DNA of 64,000 bases. Origin: Marinobacter sp. 2_MG-2023 (GTDB taxonomy: Bacteria; Pseudomonadota; Gammaproteobacteria; Pseudomonadales; Oleiphilaceae). The translations under genes and the position numbers were made by a program. The DNA is taken from the NCBI RefSeq assembly GCF_030546935.1, contig NZ_JAUOPH010000005.1:307944-371943 (forward strand), read 5' to 3'. Under the pieces are notes generated by a model. The model had not been told where the DNA came from and did not search any database. It saw only the letters and a program-made list of their open reading frames with translations. Position 1 is the first letter of the stretch. The number at the start of each line of letters is the position of its first letter. Positions 37,765 to 46,745 of this stretch are shown piece by piece.

Positions 37765-39540
37765 TCAGGCCGCCCAGTGGTCATCTCCCATCTCCATGAG
37801 AGTGTCTTTTCCACTTTCGATGTCGCTCAGCAACCAGTGGATTTCCGGAAGCAGCTTTTCAAAGTAGAAGCGGGCAGACACGAGTTTGCTCTCAAGTAAT
37901 GGCTTGTTGCCTTCTCCGGCTGCAAGCTGCTGGCTGGCTACGTTAGCCATTCGAGACCACATATAACCGACAACCGTCAGTGCCATCAGACGAAGATAAG
38001 GCGTGGCGGCAGCCCCGGCCTGCTCGGGATCTTTAGGTGCGTTTGTTGCCAGCCACATGGTTGCAGTTTCCAGTGCAGTCATAGCCCCTTTCAGTTGTTC
38101 GCGATGGGGAGCTTTCGGGTTGTCCTTAAGGTAGCCCGAGAGCACGCCAAACAGGGTGCGTACAAGTTGCCCGCCTTTCAGACTCAGTTTACGGCCGACA
38201 AGATCCATCGCCTGAATGCCGTTTGTGCCCTCATAGATGCGCGCAATACGGCCGTCACGAACCAGTTGTTCCAGCGGCCAATCGGTGGTGAAGCCTGAGC
38301 CTCCAAGCACCTGTAACCCAGTGTTCGCATTGTTGGAGCCTTCGTCGGTCAGGAAAGCTTTGACCACAGGCGTGAGCAACTGCACCAGATCATCGGCCGA
38401 CTCGCGTACAGATTCGTCCGGGTGGGCGACCGAGAGGTCCAGCTGATGACCGGTGAACAGAGCAAGTGCACGCATGCCTTCATTCAGAACTTTCTGGCGC
38501 ATCAGCATACGGCGCACGTCAGGGTGTACGATAATTGGATCAGCCGGGCCATCCGGATTCTTTGGTCCGCTCAGCGAGCGGCTCTGCAAGCGCTCGCGCG
38601 CAAAGTTGAGGCTTTCCTGGTACGCCATCTCGGCAAGGCCAAGGCCTTGCATGCCAACCATCAGGCGGGCTTCGTTCATCATGGTGAACATGGCACGCAT
38701 ACCATCGTTGGCTTCACCTACCAGCCAGCCCTTGGCGCCTTCAAAATTCATCACGCAGGTCGCGGAGCCCTTGATGCCCATCTTGTGTTCCAGGCCACCG
38801 CAGAATGCCGGGTTGCGTTCGCCGGACTCCGGCAGAAACTTGGGCACAATAAACAGGGAAATGCCTTTTGTTGTGTCTGGCGCACCAGGCAGCTTGGCCA
38901 ACACCAGGTGCACGATGTTATCGGTAAGATCGTGCTCGCCGCCGGTAATCCAGATTTTGGTGCCCTCAATGGCATAGCTGCCATCCTGGTTTGGCGCCGC
39001 TTTTGTGCGAATCAGGCCCAGATCCGTGCCGCACTGGGGCTCGGTAAGGCACATGGTGCCCGTCCATTCGCCGGAAACCAGCTTTTCCAGATAGGTCTGC
39101 TTCAGCTCATCGGAGCCGTGGGCGTATAGCGCGCTGATTGCGCCATGGGTCAGGCCCGGGTACATGCCCAGCGACAGATTGGTGGAGCAGACCATCTCAT
39201 CAACCACAAACTTCAGAGTGTGAGGCAAGCCCTGTCCGCCAAACTCCAAGGGTGCATCCAGCGCTGTCCAGCCGCCTTCTACAAACTTTTTATAAGCCTC
39301 TTTGAAGCCTTCCGGTGTTTTTACTTCGTGGGTCTTCGGGTCGTAGTCGCAGCCTTCGCGGTCGCCGGCCTGATTGGTTGGCTGAATCACTTCGGCGGCC
39401 AATTTACCGGCTTCGTCAACAACTGCGGAGATAAGATCCGGTGTTGCATCGGCGTACTTTTCCAGCTCATGAAGCTGGTCTAAACCGAGTACATCGAACA
39501 GCAGAAAACGAAGATCATTTGCCGGGGCCTGGTATTGCAT
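37765..39540 (-). CDS. Acyl-CoA dehydrogenase (large, C-terminal extended)
   Basis: A 591-residue FAD-dependent acyl-CoA dehydrogenase of the long form. Domains: N-terminal helical (about 40-155), middle beta (MCLTEPQCGTDLGLIRTKA, WITGGEHDL), C-terminal helical with LQVLGGSGFTTDWPLEQLVRDG and IARIYEGTNGIQAMDLVGRK, and an extra C-terminal domain (about 470-590). The Glu in YEGTNGIQ fits the catalytic base position of relatives. ATG 39540 has AAGGAG seven bases upstream and was preferred to a GTG two codons earlier. Probable beta-oxidation enzyme; chain length unknown. Confidence 0.93.
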   Translation of the reverse strand: MQYQAPANDLRFLLFDVLGLDQLHELEKYADATPDLISAVVDEAGKLAAEVIQPTNQAGDREGCDYDPKTHEVKTPEGFKEAYKKFVEGGWTALDAPLEFGGQGLPHTLKFVVDEMVCSTNLSLGMYPGLTHGAISALYAHGSDELKQTYLEKLVSGEWTGTMCLTEPQCGTDLGLIRTKAAPNQDGSYAIEGTKIWITGGEHDLTDNIVHLVLAKLPGAPDTTKGISLFIVPKFLPESGERNPAFCGGLEHKMGIKGSATCVMNFEGAKGWLVGEANDGMRAMFTMMNEARLMVGMQGLGLAEMAYQESLNFARERLQSRSLSGPKNPDGPADPIIVHPDVRRMLMRQKVLNEGMRALALFTGHQLDLSVAHPDESVRESADDLVQLLTPVVKAFLTDEGSNNANTGLQVLGGSGFTTDWPLEQLVRDGRIARIYEGTNGIQAMDLVGRKLSLKGGQLVRTLFGVLSGYLKDNPKAPHREQLKGAMTALETATMWLATNAPKDPEQAGAAATPYLRLMALTVVGYMWSRMANVASQQLAAGEGNKPLLESKLVSARFYFEKLLPEIHWLLSDIESGKDTLMEMGDDHWAA

Positions 39541-39685
39541 GAGCACTCTCCTTACTGAGGTTATCTAGCCATCAAGAGGTATCAGAGCTATTTCATACGA
39601 CTGTTTAAATTTTGTGGTTCACTCGTGCATGCGGTCTGCTGCGCAAGTTGTTCGTATATGGTTGAGACCAGAGTGGAGGAATATC

Positions 39686-40429
39686 ATGAAGCGAATTTTA
39701 GTGGCCGGCCTCTCCGGCGCGATTGGTGGGGCCCTAGCCGAAGCGCTGCTGGAGCGCGATGAGGAATCTATAGTGGTAGGTTTGGCCCGCGACCCAGAAA
39801 AGGTGTCTGAATCGTTACGCAGTCATAGCCGTTTAACGGTGTTGGCGTGGGATGCGGAGAATGATCAGTCTCCGGGTGACGTTGCCCGGGCTCTTGAAAA
39901 AACGATTCCTGCGACGACGGGCATCGATACATTCATATACGCCGCAGGTTTGCTTCATGACGGCCCCGTGTTTCCGGAAAAACGGCTTGAGGATATGAAA
40001 GCGAACAGCATGGCCCGGGCCTTCGCGGTAAACGCAACCGGCTTTGCTATGTTGGTCCAGGCGCTATTGCCTTGGCTAAGGCACCGTGAGCTGAAGCGGA
40101 TTCTGGCCATTTCCGCCAAAGTGGGCTCGATTGAAGACAACCGTCTAGGGGGATGGTATGCGTATAGAAGCTCGAAAGCTGCGTTAAACATGCTGGTGCG
40201 AACGCTCTCTGTGGAATTGCCGCGCCGCTGCAAGCCAGTCGCCTGTGTGTCACTGCATCCCGGAACTACTGACTCAGCCCTCAGCGAGCCCTTCAGGCAG
40301 TCTCTGGCGCAGCTACAGGTGCACAGCGCCGCTGAAACTGCCGGGAATCTGGTGAAGGTTATTGAGGGGATTACTTCAGGGGATAATGGCCACTTCCTGA
40401 GCTGGGATGGTTCAGAGCTTCCCTGGTGA
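39686..40429 (+). CDS. Short-chain dehydrogenase/reductase
   Basis: A 247-residue classical-type SDR. The nucleotide loop is AGLSGAIGGALAEAL, an atypical TGxxxGIG. The structural IYAAGLLH resembles NAG, the catalytic Ser is in ILAISAKVGS, and the active-site YRSSK is intact (YxxxK). The C-terminal SLHPGTTDSALSEPF block is typical. It resembles CsgA/C-factor-like SDRs. ATG 39686 has GGAGG upstream. It is divergent from the acyl-CoA dehydrogenase and convergent with chrR; the substrate is unknown. Confidence 0.88.
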   Translation: MKRILVAGLSGAIGGALAEALLERDEESIVVGLARDPEKVSESLRSHSRLTVLAWDAENDQSPGDVARALEKTIPATTGIDTFIYAAGLLHDGPVFPEKRLEDMKANSMARAFAVNATGFAMLVQALLPWLRHRELKRILAISAKVGSIEDNRLGGWYAYRSSKAALNMLVRTLSVELPRRCKPVACVSLHPGTTDSALSEPFRQSLAQLQVHSAAETAGNLVKVIEGITSGDNGHFLSWDGSELPW

Positions 40430-40452
40430 ATGCGGCCATTGTGACAACAAAA

Positions 40453-41091
40453 TCAGCGTATGAACGGGTTCAGCATGCGGGTAAAGGTTCCAGTCAATTT
40501 GACCGGAGCGCTCAGCACCGAAAGAGTGATGCAGTCTTCACACCCGACAGCGACTGGCTTGTGCTCGTCCTGATCTGTTAGAACAACAAAGTCCCACTGA
40601 TTAAAAACGCCTTTCTGGTCGGCAAAAGCACCTTGCAGCACAATGGTTGTCTCGGTGCCGCGATGGGTATGGGCCGGAGCCTTGCCTCCGGAAACCAGTT
40701 TCTGGAGGACAACCTGTTCCTTCTGGCCCGGAAATTTTTCAGTAATATCCAGCACGCTGACATCACCCAGTTGACGCTTCCAGGGCAGATTGTTGATGTC
40801 GTCTCCCAGCAATTTCTGAAGAATGCTGATTCTGGGCGCAGTCTCTATTACCGGCTGGGGCGCCGGATCACTGTCGATCTTCGCCAGAATGCTGTCAAAC
40901 ATCGACTCGGATACACTGACTTTTGGCTGCTGCTCCATCATCACTGCACCCAGGCTATCGAGAGTATCGACCCGGCTTCGGCAAAGAGCGCACTCATTGA
41001 GGTGCAAGCGAATGCAAAGTGCATGAGGCTCGCTTAAATTGCCGGCGCTGTATTCCATCAGTTGAATACTGTCGGGGTGATGCCGTGTCAT
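40453..41091 (-). CDS. chrR: ChrR-family zinc anti-sigma factor with cupin domain
   Basis: A 212-residue cytoplasmic anti-sigma factor. The N-terminal ZAS domain carries the zinc motif His30-x3-Cys34-x2-Cys37 (HLNECALC), which binds the ECF sigma factor. The C-terminal cupin (about 105-205) keeps two His in APAHTHRGTETTIVL and further His/Glu/Cys candidates. In Rhodobacter, ChrR releases RpoE on singlet oxygen. Its start overlaps the stop of the sigma factor gene by four bases, the usual sigma/anti-sigma pairing. Confidence 0.92.
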   Translation of the reverse strand: MTRHHPDSIQLMEYSAGNLSEPHALCIRLHLNECALCRSRVDTLDSLGAVMMEQQPKVSVSESMFDSILAKIDSDPAPQPVIETAPRISILQKLLGDDINNLPWKRQLGDVSVLDITEKFPGQKEQVVLQKLVSGGKAPAHTHRGTETTIVLQGAFADQKGVFNQWDFVVLTDQDEHKPVAVGCEDCITLSVLSAPVKLTGTFTRMLNPFIR

Positions 41092-41735
41092 ACGTTCTGA
41101 TCCTGCAAAATCACTTTCAACTTGTTCAGCGCCAGGCGCACACGGCTTTTGACCGTCCCAAGGGGGATATTTAACTCGTCAGCTACCATCTGATGGGACT
41201 TCTGCTCCATGTATACCTTGGCGATCACGGTAATCTGTTCTTCTGGCAGGTTTTTGAGCGAGTCTCTCACGCGGCGCTCGGACATCAGACGGTGCAGTGA
41301 GGTTATTGGCTCGTTCTCATCCTCGCCCGGTATCTGCCATAGATCTTCGGTCTCAACCTGCATCTCCGCACTGGTGCGACGCATTTTGCGTAGCATATCA
41401 ATGCGCTGGTTACGTGCGATGGTAAAGATCCAGGTTGATGCTGCAGCCTTGTGCCAGTCATAGAGGCTGGCTCTCCTCCAGATGGATACAAACACTTCCT
41501 GCACCAGCTCTTCAGCATGGCTGGCCATGCCGTTTGCCATGGCGTAGTACTTGAGTTGCGGTGCGAAATGCTCGAACAATGAATGGTAGGCTTGGCGGTC
41601 CTGGCTTTTCCCCACTTTCACCAACAGTTGGCTCCAGGGATCTTTTCGGCCCTCACCGTGTGCTGGTTTTTTATCCAGTGTGGTCACCGGACGCTCCTCG
41701 ACAGTCGCATGATTCAAATTCGTTCTGCTTATCAT
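41088..41735 (-). CDS. rpoE: ECF sigma factor, RpoE/ECF11 type
   Basis: A 215-residue group 4 sigma factor. Region 2 (about 45-115) has LFEHFAPQLKYYAMANG, AEELVQEVFVSIWRRA and WIFTIARNQRIDMLRK. Region 4 (about 150-210) has LPEEQITVIAKVYMEQ and IPLGTVKSRVRLALNKLK. Paired with ChrR it should drive a singlet-oxygen or photo-oxidative stress regulon. ATG 41735 is used; a GTG at 41744 is possible. A TGATCC-type promoter upstream suggests autoregulation. The cognate photolyase and cyclopropane synthase genes often linked to it are not in the window. Confidence 0.92.
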   Translation of the reverse strand: MISRTNLNHATVEERPVTTLDKKPAHGEGRKDPWSQLLVKVGKSQDRQAYHSLFEHFAPQLKYYAMANGMASHAEELVQEVFVSIWRRASLYDWHKAAASTWIFTIARNQRIDMLRKMRRTSAEMQVETEDLWQIPGEDENEPITSLHRLMSERRVRDSLKNLPEEQITVIAKVYMEQKSHQMVADELNIPLGTVKSRVRLALNKLKVILQDQNV

Positions 41736-41769
41736 TCTATGCACTCGCCCTGGATTTGTCAGTCTTGAT

Positions 41770-41798
41770 AACTACGCGTCGGGTGTGAGTGCGGATCA
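41770..41798 (-). promoter_or_regulatory. Candidate RpoE/ChrR-type autoregulatory promoter
   Basis: On the minus strand TGATCC (41798-41793) is followed after exactly 18 bases by TAGTT (41774-41770), about 35 bases before the rpoE start codon. The known Rhodobacter RpoE consensus, as remembered, is a TGATCC -35 and a TAAGA-like -10 with this spacing. The -35 matches fully, the -10 only partly. Confidence 0.55.
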
Positions 41799-41856
41799 GC
41801 TTTTTGTAAAAGTTATTTTCCAAACGGCTTTTCGGGGCCAGGATTTCAGGAAACGC

Positions 41857-43767
41857 TTAGTCTTCCAGATAGGTGTAGCCTTCAAGCCCCGCGGCGAGTT
41901 CTTGCATCAAGGCTACCTGAACATCTTCCGGTAGTTGGCTTGCGGAAAATTTGCTCCGATACGCCGACAGAAGGTTGTCCGGCTCAAAGTTTACGTACCT
42001 GAGCACGTTCGCAACCGTATCGCCAATAATGGGGGAACTGGTGTCGAAGCCGCCCGCGTCGTTCAGGCGCACATCCACAGAGTGAGTGTCGCCAAAGAGG
42101 TTGTGCATATCCCCCAGAATTTCCTGATAGGCGCCTGTCATAAAGAAACCCATCAATAAGGGCTCTCCTGGTTCGTCTTCAGGTAAGGGCAGGGTGGTTT
42201 CCGTGCCCTGGCCATCAACGTAGCGGTCAATCCGGCCATCAGAATCACAAGTGATGTCCTGAATTACTGCGCGTCGGCTGAGCGGCCGATTCAGGCCATT
42301 TACCGGCATGACCGGGAATATCTGGTCTATGCCCCATACATCGGGCAAAGACTGAAATAGCGAGAAATTAACGAACAGTTTTGCAGCCAGTTTTTCGTTC
42401 AACTCATCAATGATTTCCCGATGGGCCCTGCTGTTTTTGTCCAACTGGCTCTGCAGCAACCGACAGCAGCGAATATAGAGTATTTCTGAGTCTGCCCGCT
42501 CTTGCAGTGAGAGCATGCCGTGGGCGAACTGGCCATGCACATCCGACATGGCATGCAGGACGTCGTGATAAATTTCGGCGAGTGAACGCGGGGATTCAGG
42601 GTCTTCCAGACTTTCCAGATCTCGCCAGAGGTCCTGCAGAGGCGCCGGAGCATTCTGTTCTGGCTCTGTGACGGGAAGGTCTTCCGGCTCTTCGTGATCA
42701 ATCACGTTGGTGACCAGAACTGAGTGGTGTGCTGTCAGCGCGCGCCCGGATTCGCTGATCAGATCGGGATGGGGAAGCCCGTGGCGATCACATTCAGCCT
42801 GTAATACGTGCACCACGTTGTAGGCATACTCGTGCATGCTGTAATTCATGGAACAGGCGCTGCGTGAGCGAGTGCCCTCGTAATCAACACCCAGGCCGCC
42901 GCCGATATCAACGGTATTCACCGGTGCACCCATCTGTCGGAGTTCGCTATAAAAGCGCGCGCATTCCCGCAGTCCTGTCTGTATATCGCGGATATTGGCA
43001 ATCTGCGAGCCCAGGTGGAAATGCAGGAGCTGAAGTGTCTCCAGCTCGCCGGCTTCGCGGAGTGTATGTACCACGTCCAGAACCTGGCTGGCGGATAACC
43101 CGAACTTGGATTTTTCACCGCCGGTGTTCTGCCAGTTACCCTTGCCAATGGTTGCCAGGCGAACACGTACACCAATTAGCGGGGATACCTCGAGCTTTTT
43201 GGCTTCTTCCAGAATAAGCGGAAGTTCCGACTGCTTCTCAACCACAATAAACACCCGGTGACCGAGCTTCTGACCGATCAACGCCAGGCGAATGTATTCT
43301 CTGTCCTTGTAGCCATTGCAAACGATGACGGAGCCGGGCTGTTTTGCCAGAGCCAATACCGCCATCAGTTCCGGCTTGCTGCCTGCCTCCAGACCAATCT
43401 GCCCATTACTCGCGGCGGGTTCTGCGGCTGTCAGCTCTTCAACTACCCGGCGTTGCTGGTTTACCTTGATGGGGTAAACAGCGGTGTACTGTCCTGTATA
43501 GCAATGTTCTGTAGAAACTTTGTTGAACGCGTTACACAGCTTGTTCACCCGGTCGTGAAGAATGTCTGCAAAGCGGATAAGTATGGGTAGCTGCAGCCCT
43601 GAGTTCATCAAAGAGCGGGTCAGCTCCGGCAGATTGATTTCCGCCTCGCTCTTGCCACGGTTTGGCCGAATGAGAACCTCGCCTTCCGCGTTGACACCTA
43701 TATAACCATCGCTCCAGTGGGCGATGTTATAAACCTTGTGAGCCGGGGAAGCGCTGGAATTACTCAT
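41857..43767 (-). CDS. speA: Biosynthetic arginine decarboxylase
   Basis: PLP enzyme converting arginine to agmatine, the first step of putrescine synthesis by the ADC route. It is 636 residues, the usual SpeA length. PLP Lys is in YPIKVNQQRRVV; other fold-III blocks are HFHLGSQIANI, GGGLGVDYEGT and SESGRALTAHHSV. The C-terminus has the SPIIGDTVANVLRYV segment. ATG 43767 was chosen because upstream in-frame codons lie in the speA-speE intergenic region. Its divergent neighbour is speE. Confidence 0.97.
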   Translation of the reverse strand: MSNSSASPAHKVYNIAHWSDGYIGVNAEGEVLIRPNRGKSEAEINLPELTRSLMNSGLQLPILIRFADILHDRVNKLCNAFNKVSTEHCYTGQYTAVYPIKVNQQRRVVEELTAAEPAASNGQIGLEAGSKPELMAVLALAKQPGSVIVCNGYKDREYIRLALIGQKLGHRVFIVVEKQSELPLILEEAKKLEVSPLIGVRVRLATIGKGNWQNTGGEKSKFGLSASQVLDVVHTLREAGELETLQLLHFHLGSQIANIRDIQTGLRECARFYSELRQMGAPVNTVDIGGGLGVDYEGTRSRSACSMNYSMHEYAYNVVHVLQAECDRHGLPHPDLISESGRALTAHHSVLVTNVIDHEEPEDLPVTEPEQNAPAPLQDLWRDLESLEDPESPRSLAEIYHDVLHAMSDVHGQFAHGMLSLQERADSEILYIRCCRLLQSQLDKNSRAHREIIDELNEKLAAKLFVNFSLFQSLPDVWGIDQIFPVMPVNGLNRPLSRRAVIQDITCDSDGRIDRYVDGQGTETTLPLPEDEPGEPLLMGFFMTGAYQEILGDMHNLFGDTHSVDVRLNDAGGFDTSSPIIGDTVANVLRYVNFEPDNLLSAYRSKFSASQLPEDVQVALMQELAAGLEGYTYLED

Positions 43768-43913
43768 GACTGCTATCCTTCTGGGAAAACCGGAGCCGGG
43801 CAGGCCGGCTGAATGGCTGTTATTGTAGGGCCTGGCTTCTGCCCCTGAAAGCCTCCCACCTTGTTGATCGCGCCTGCGGATGTGCGGAATTACAGCAATG
43901 ACCAACAAATATT

Positions 43914-43941
43914 TTGGCTGGCCGATCCGCGCCTCTACAAT
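43914..43941 (+). promoter_or_regulatory. Sigma-70 promoter for speE
   Basis: TTGGCT (43914-43919) and TACAAT (43936-43941) are spaced by 16 bases and end about 40 bases before the speE start. Both hexamers match the sigma-70 consensus at 4-5 of 6 positions. Confidence 0.55.
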
Positions 43942-43981
43942 ACGCCCTTTGACCAAATTCCAGGTTTTGCAGGAGAACGCT

Positions 43982-44863
43982 ATGACTACGCTGAACAACA
44001 ACTGGTTTACTGAGGTATTCCAGGATCAGGGGACTGCATTTTCCCTGCAGGTGAAAAAGAAGCTGCACGAAGAGCAGACGCCGTTCCAGAAACTGGAAAT
44101 CTACGAGACAGAGACGTTCGGCAACCTGATGGTACTGGACGGTTGTGTGATGCTGACCACTCGGGACAACTTTCTCTATCATGAGATGATGACTCACCCG
44201 GCCTTGTTTACCCACAAAAATCCAAAAAAAGTAGTGATCGTAGGCGGTGGAGACTGCGGAACCCTGAAAGAAGTTCTGAAGCACCCCGCCGTGGAAGAAG
44301 CCTGGCAGGTTGAAATCGACGAACGAGTGACCCGTACGTCAGAGGAGTATTTCCCCGAGCTGTGCGAATCCAATGAGGACCCACGAGCCAACTTTTTCTT
44401 CGGCGACGGCATACAATGGATGCGGGAAGTAGATCCCGGCAGCATCGACATCCTCATTATTGACAGTACCGATCCGGTTGGCCCGGCAGAAGGCTTGTTT
44501 GCTCTCGACTTCTATCGCGATGCCATGCTGGCGCTGGGTGAAGGTGGCATTATTGTGCAGCAGAGCGAATCCCCTTTGTTACACACCAACACCATCATTA
44601 AAGATATCCATACCGACATGCGCAAAGCCGGCTTCGAGCATGTGCAAACGTTACCGTTTCCGCAGCCCGTGTACCCCACCGGCTGGTGGAGCTGCACCAT
44701 GGCCAGCAAAGAGAATCCGATAAAGTATTTTCGTGAAGACGACGCAAACAACCGCCCCTTCGTTACCCGTTACTACAACGCTGGCATTCATCACGGCGCA
44801 CTCGCTATGCCCCAGTTTATGATCGATGCGCTGGAAGATGAAGTGCGCCCTACAGAAGGCTGA
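43982..44863 (+). CDS. speE: Spermidine synthase
   Basis: Transfers aminopropyl from decarboxylated SAM to putrescine. It is 293 residues. The N-terminal QVKKKLHEEQTPFQKLEIYE strand region is followed by the Rossmann-like core with VVIVGGGDCGTLKEVLKH (SAM-type GGGDG reads GGGDC here), active-site DSTDPVGPAEGLF, and TGWWSCTMASK. ATG 43982 has AGGAGA eight bases before. Together with divergent speA it makes a polyamine locus. The GGGDC in place of GGGDG is unusual but at a variable position. Confidence 0.96.
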   Translation: MTTLNNNWFTEVFQDQGTAFSLQVKKKLHEEQTPFQKLEIYETETFGNLMVLDGCVMLTTRDNFLYHEMMTHPALFTHKNPKKVVIVGGGDCGTLKEVLKHPAVEEAWQVEIDERVTRTSEEYFPELCESNEDPRANFFFGDGIQWMREVDPGSIDILIIDSTDPVGPAEGLFALDFYRDAMLALGEGGIIVQQSESPLLHTNTIIKDIHTDMRKAGFEHVQTLPFPQPVYPTGWWSCTMASKENPIKYFREDDANNRPFVTRYYNAGIHHGALAMPQFMIDALEDEVRPTEG

Positions 44864-44943
44864 TTTAGGGGCTACCCGACCATCCAGATCTGCGAGAGCG
44901 GCAGTTGCTCCAGCCTGGACGGGTAGGCTCTGCCGGCACCCTC

Positions 44944-45456
44944 ATGGGAGTGGCTAAAGTGATAGAGCAAAACGAATCTCGTATGACGCCCCAGCAGGCG
45001 CTTGCGCAAACCCTGGACAATTGCCAGCCGGATACGCTGCTGGTATGTGGCACACTGCCGGTGCGTTTGGGGAGTGCTTGGCATAAACAGTACCCGGACA
45101 AACACTACACCGAACTATTGCTGTCAGAGTCCAGGAAGGCTCTGCCGTCGTCGCATACCCACGATCTGGCCCTGATTGAGGGTGCTCTTGAGCAGTTGAG
45201 TCGTGAAGAAGGCACTCTGCTGCTCGGCCAGTTACGCAATTTTGGCACGCACCGGATAGCCGTGATTATGACCGACGCTTCGGACTGGAAACTGAGTGAT
45301 TTTCTTGGCCTGGGTTTCCAGCGCCAGGCTTACCTGGAGGGGACTCCAGCGCGTACTCTGTATACCTACAACATCGATAGTTACAACCGGCGACGAGACT
45401 GGAATAACCCCCGGTACTGGGCTAACCCGGAAATGTGGGACAAGGCACGCTGGTAA
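44944..45456 (+). CDS. DUF6231-like protein of unknown function
   Basis: A soluble protein of about 170 residues. The middle reads as a Rossmann-like alpha/beta domain (DTLLVCGTLPV, LRNFGTHRIAVIMT). The C-terminus is a conserved-looking tail (WNNPRYWANPEMWDKARW). It resembles a family remembered as DUF6231 in Pseudomonas. The start is uncertain: ATG 44944, GTG 44959 with GGGAG at good spacing, or ATG 44983. It is about 80 bases downstream of speE on the same strand. Confidence 0.7.
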   Translation: MGVAKVIEQNESRMTPQQALAQTLDNCQPDTLLVCGTLPVRLGSAWHKQYPDKHYTELLLSESRKALPSSHTHDLALIEGALEQLSREEGTLLLGQLRNFGTHRIAVIMTDASDWKLSDFLGLGFQRQAYLEGTPARTLYTYNIDSYNRRRDWNNPRYWANPEMWDKARW

Positions 45457-45563
45457 ACGATAATCCGGGGGAGCAACTGCCACGCTGAGGCAGCCCGGTA
45501 TGCTGCTGCGGGTTTCAGGTTTCGGCCAGGAATTTCAGGGCACAAGCGGATTGACTCAGAAAC

Positions 45564-46745
45564 CTATTCCACCACCCAGACCCTCTCCAGTGCCAGCTCG
45601 TCCGGATCAAACTGGTACACACTGATACCACCGCCCGCCTTGTGCCCCATCGCCAGAATGCCCGCTTCCGGCGAGGTGGCAATGGCGGTGTTGCGGTCGT
45701 ACTGACTGCCGTAGGTGACCAGTTCGGGTGACTCGCCAAGATCAAAGTATTTCACAGGCCAGGGGCTGCCGGTTTTGAACAGGGCCGCGATGTGGCTGTT
45801 GTTGCCGAACCGGAGGTAGTATTCGCTGTTGTGGATGAAGGCTACTGCGATGGTGAAAGCATGCGTGCCTTTGGGTGGATCGATAAACTTACTTTTATCA
45901 TAGTACTTCTTGGCAGGAAGGTCGTCCGGAAGGCCTTCGATGAAAAGCCCTGCGTAACCGGCGTTGCGCATTCGGTGCTTGGGGTGAGATGTGTTCCAGG
46001 CAAAACTCTTTCCGTTCTCATCCGCGCTAACGACCCACTGTCCGTTCGGACTTATGGCAGCGTGGGTTTTGGACGAATTGCCATCCAGTTTAGTCGTAGG
46101 CTGTCCTGTTTCGAGGTCCCATAACGCAACATTATAAAGGTGCTGGTAATCTGCCCCTTCATCCAGAACCTCTTGCAGTGACCGATAATAGGGTGGCTCG
46201 AATCCTTTAGGTTCACCGCTTCCAGCGGAAACAATCCATTGCTCAGATTCATCCATCGTAAGGTTGAAGAGCTTGTGATAACCAAGAAAAGCCTTACCGT
46301 CGGCTGCTTTCAGGGTCTCTGTCGATCCCTCTACCGTTCTTCGATACAGGCCCCAGCCTATGTCGGAGTAATAATAGGTGCCGAGATCCTGAGTCATGAG
46401 GTTACCGTAGGTAGGCTTGTGGAGTTCGAAAGCCGTTTTAATCTCTCCGCTTACCGACTGAACGGTGACGGTATTGTCGAGATCCTGCCAGAGAAATGTG
46501 GGCTGGTGTTTAATGAAGTACGCACTATAGATATTGGCATTGCGGCTGATAATTTTTCGGTTGTGCCCTTCCAGATCCCACAAAATCAGTTTTCGATCCT
46601 TGTGGGCGGTGATTGCAAATGCTCCGTTTGAGGAAACGGAGGCGCTCATAACTGGTCCAGATGAGTTGTAAACGGTCCAAAAACCAAACCCTGCCGCCAA
46701 GATGAGCCCTAGTGCCAAGAGCGCCCGTAGATTGAATTTCCTCAT
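45564..46745 (-). CDS. Membrane-anchored WD40-like protein, candidate effector immunity protein
   Basis: A 393-residue protein with one N-terminal hydrophobic segment (residues 8-26, anchor or uncleaved signal, no lipobox Cys). A beta-propeller-like body follows with WD40-style blades: FAITAHKDRKLILWDLEG, YNVALWDLETGQPTTKL, GQWVVSADENGKSFAWN. The bulk should sit in the periplasm. Its ATG overlaps the stop of the lipase-like effector gene (ATGA), exactly the position of an immunity gene in type VI effector modules. A periplasmic location suits protection against a membrane-lipid-degrading toxin. Immunity function is inferred, not shown. The region looks richer in A/T than its neighbours, hinting at transfer. 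Confidence 0.7.
   Translation of the reverse strand: MRKFNLRALLALGLILAAGFGFWTVYNSSGPVMSASVSSNGAFAITAHKDRKLILWDLEGHNRKIISRNANIYSAYFIKHQPTFLWQDLDNTVTVQSVSGEIKTAFELHKPTYGNLMTQDLGTYYYSDIGWGLYRRTVEGSTETLKAADGKAFLGYHKLFNLTMDESEQWIVSAGSGEPKGFEPPYYRSLQEVLDEGADYQHLYNVALWDLETGQPTTKLDGNSSKTHAAISPNGQWVVSADENGKSFAWNTSHPKHRMRNAGYAGLFIEGLPDDLPAKKYYDKSKFIDPPKGTHAFTIAVAFIHNSEYYLRFGNNSHIAALFKTGSPWPVKYFDLGESPELVTYGSQYDRNTAIATSPEAGILAMGHKAGGGISVYQFDPDELALERVWVVE

Noticed and set aside
38422..39129. 235-codon open frame on the plus strand
   Set aside because: Antisense to the acyl-CoA dehydrogenase, a codon-bias shadow.
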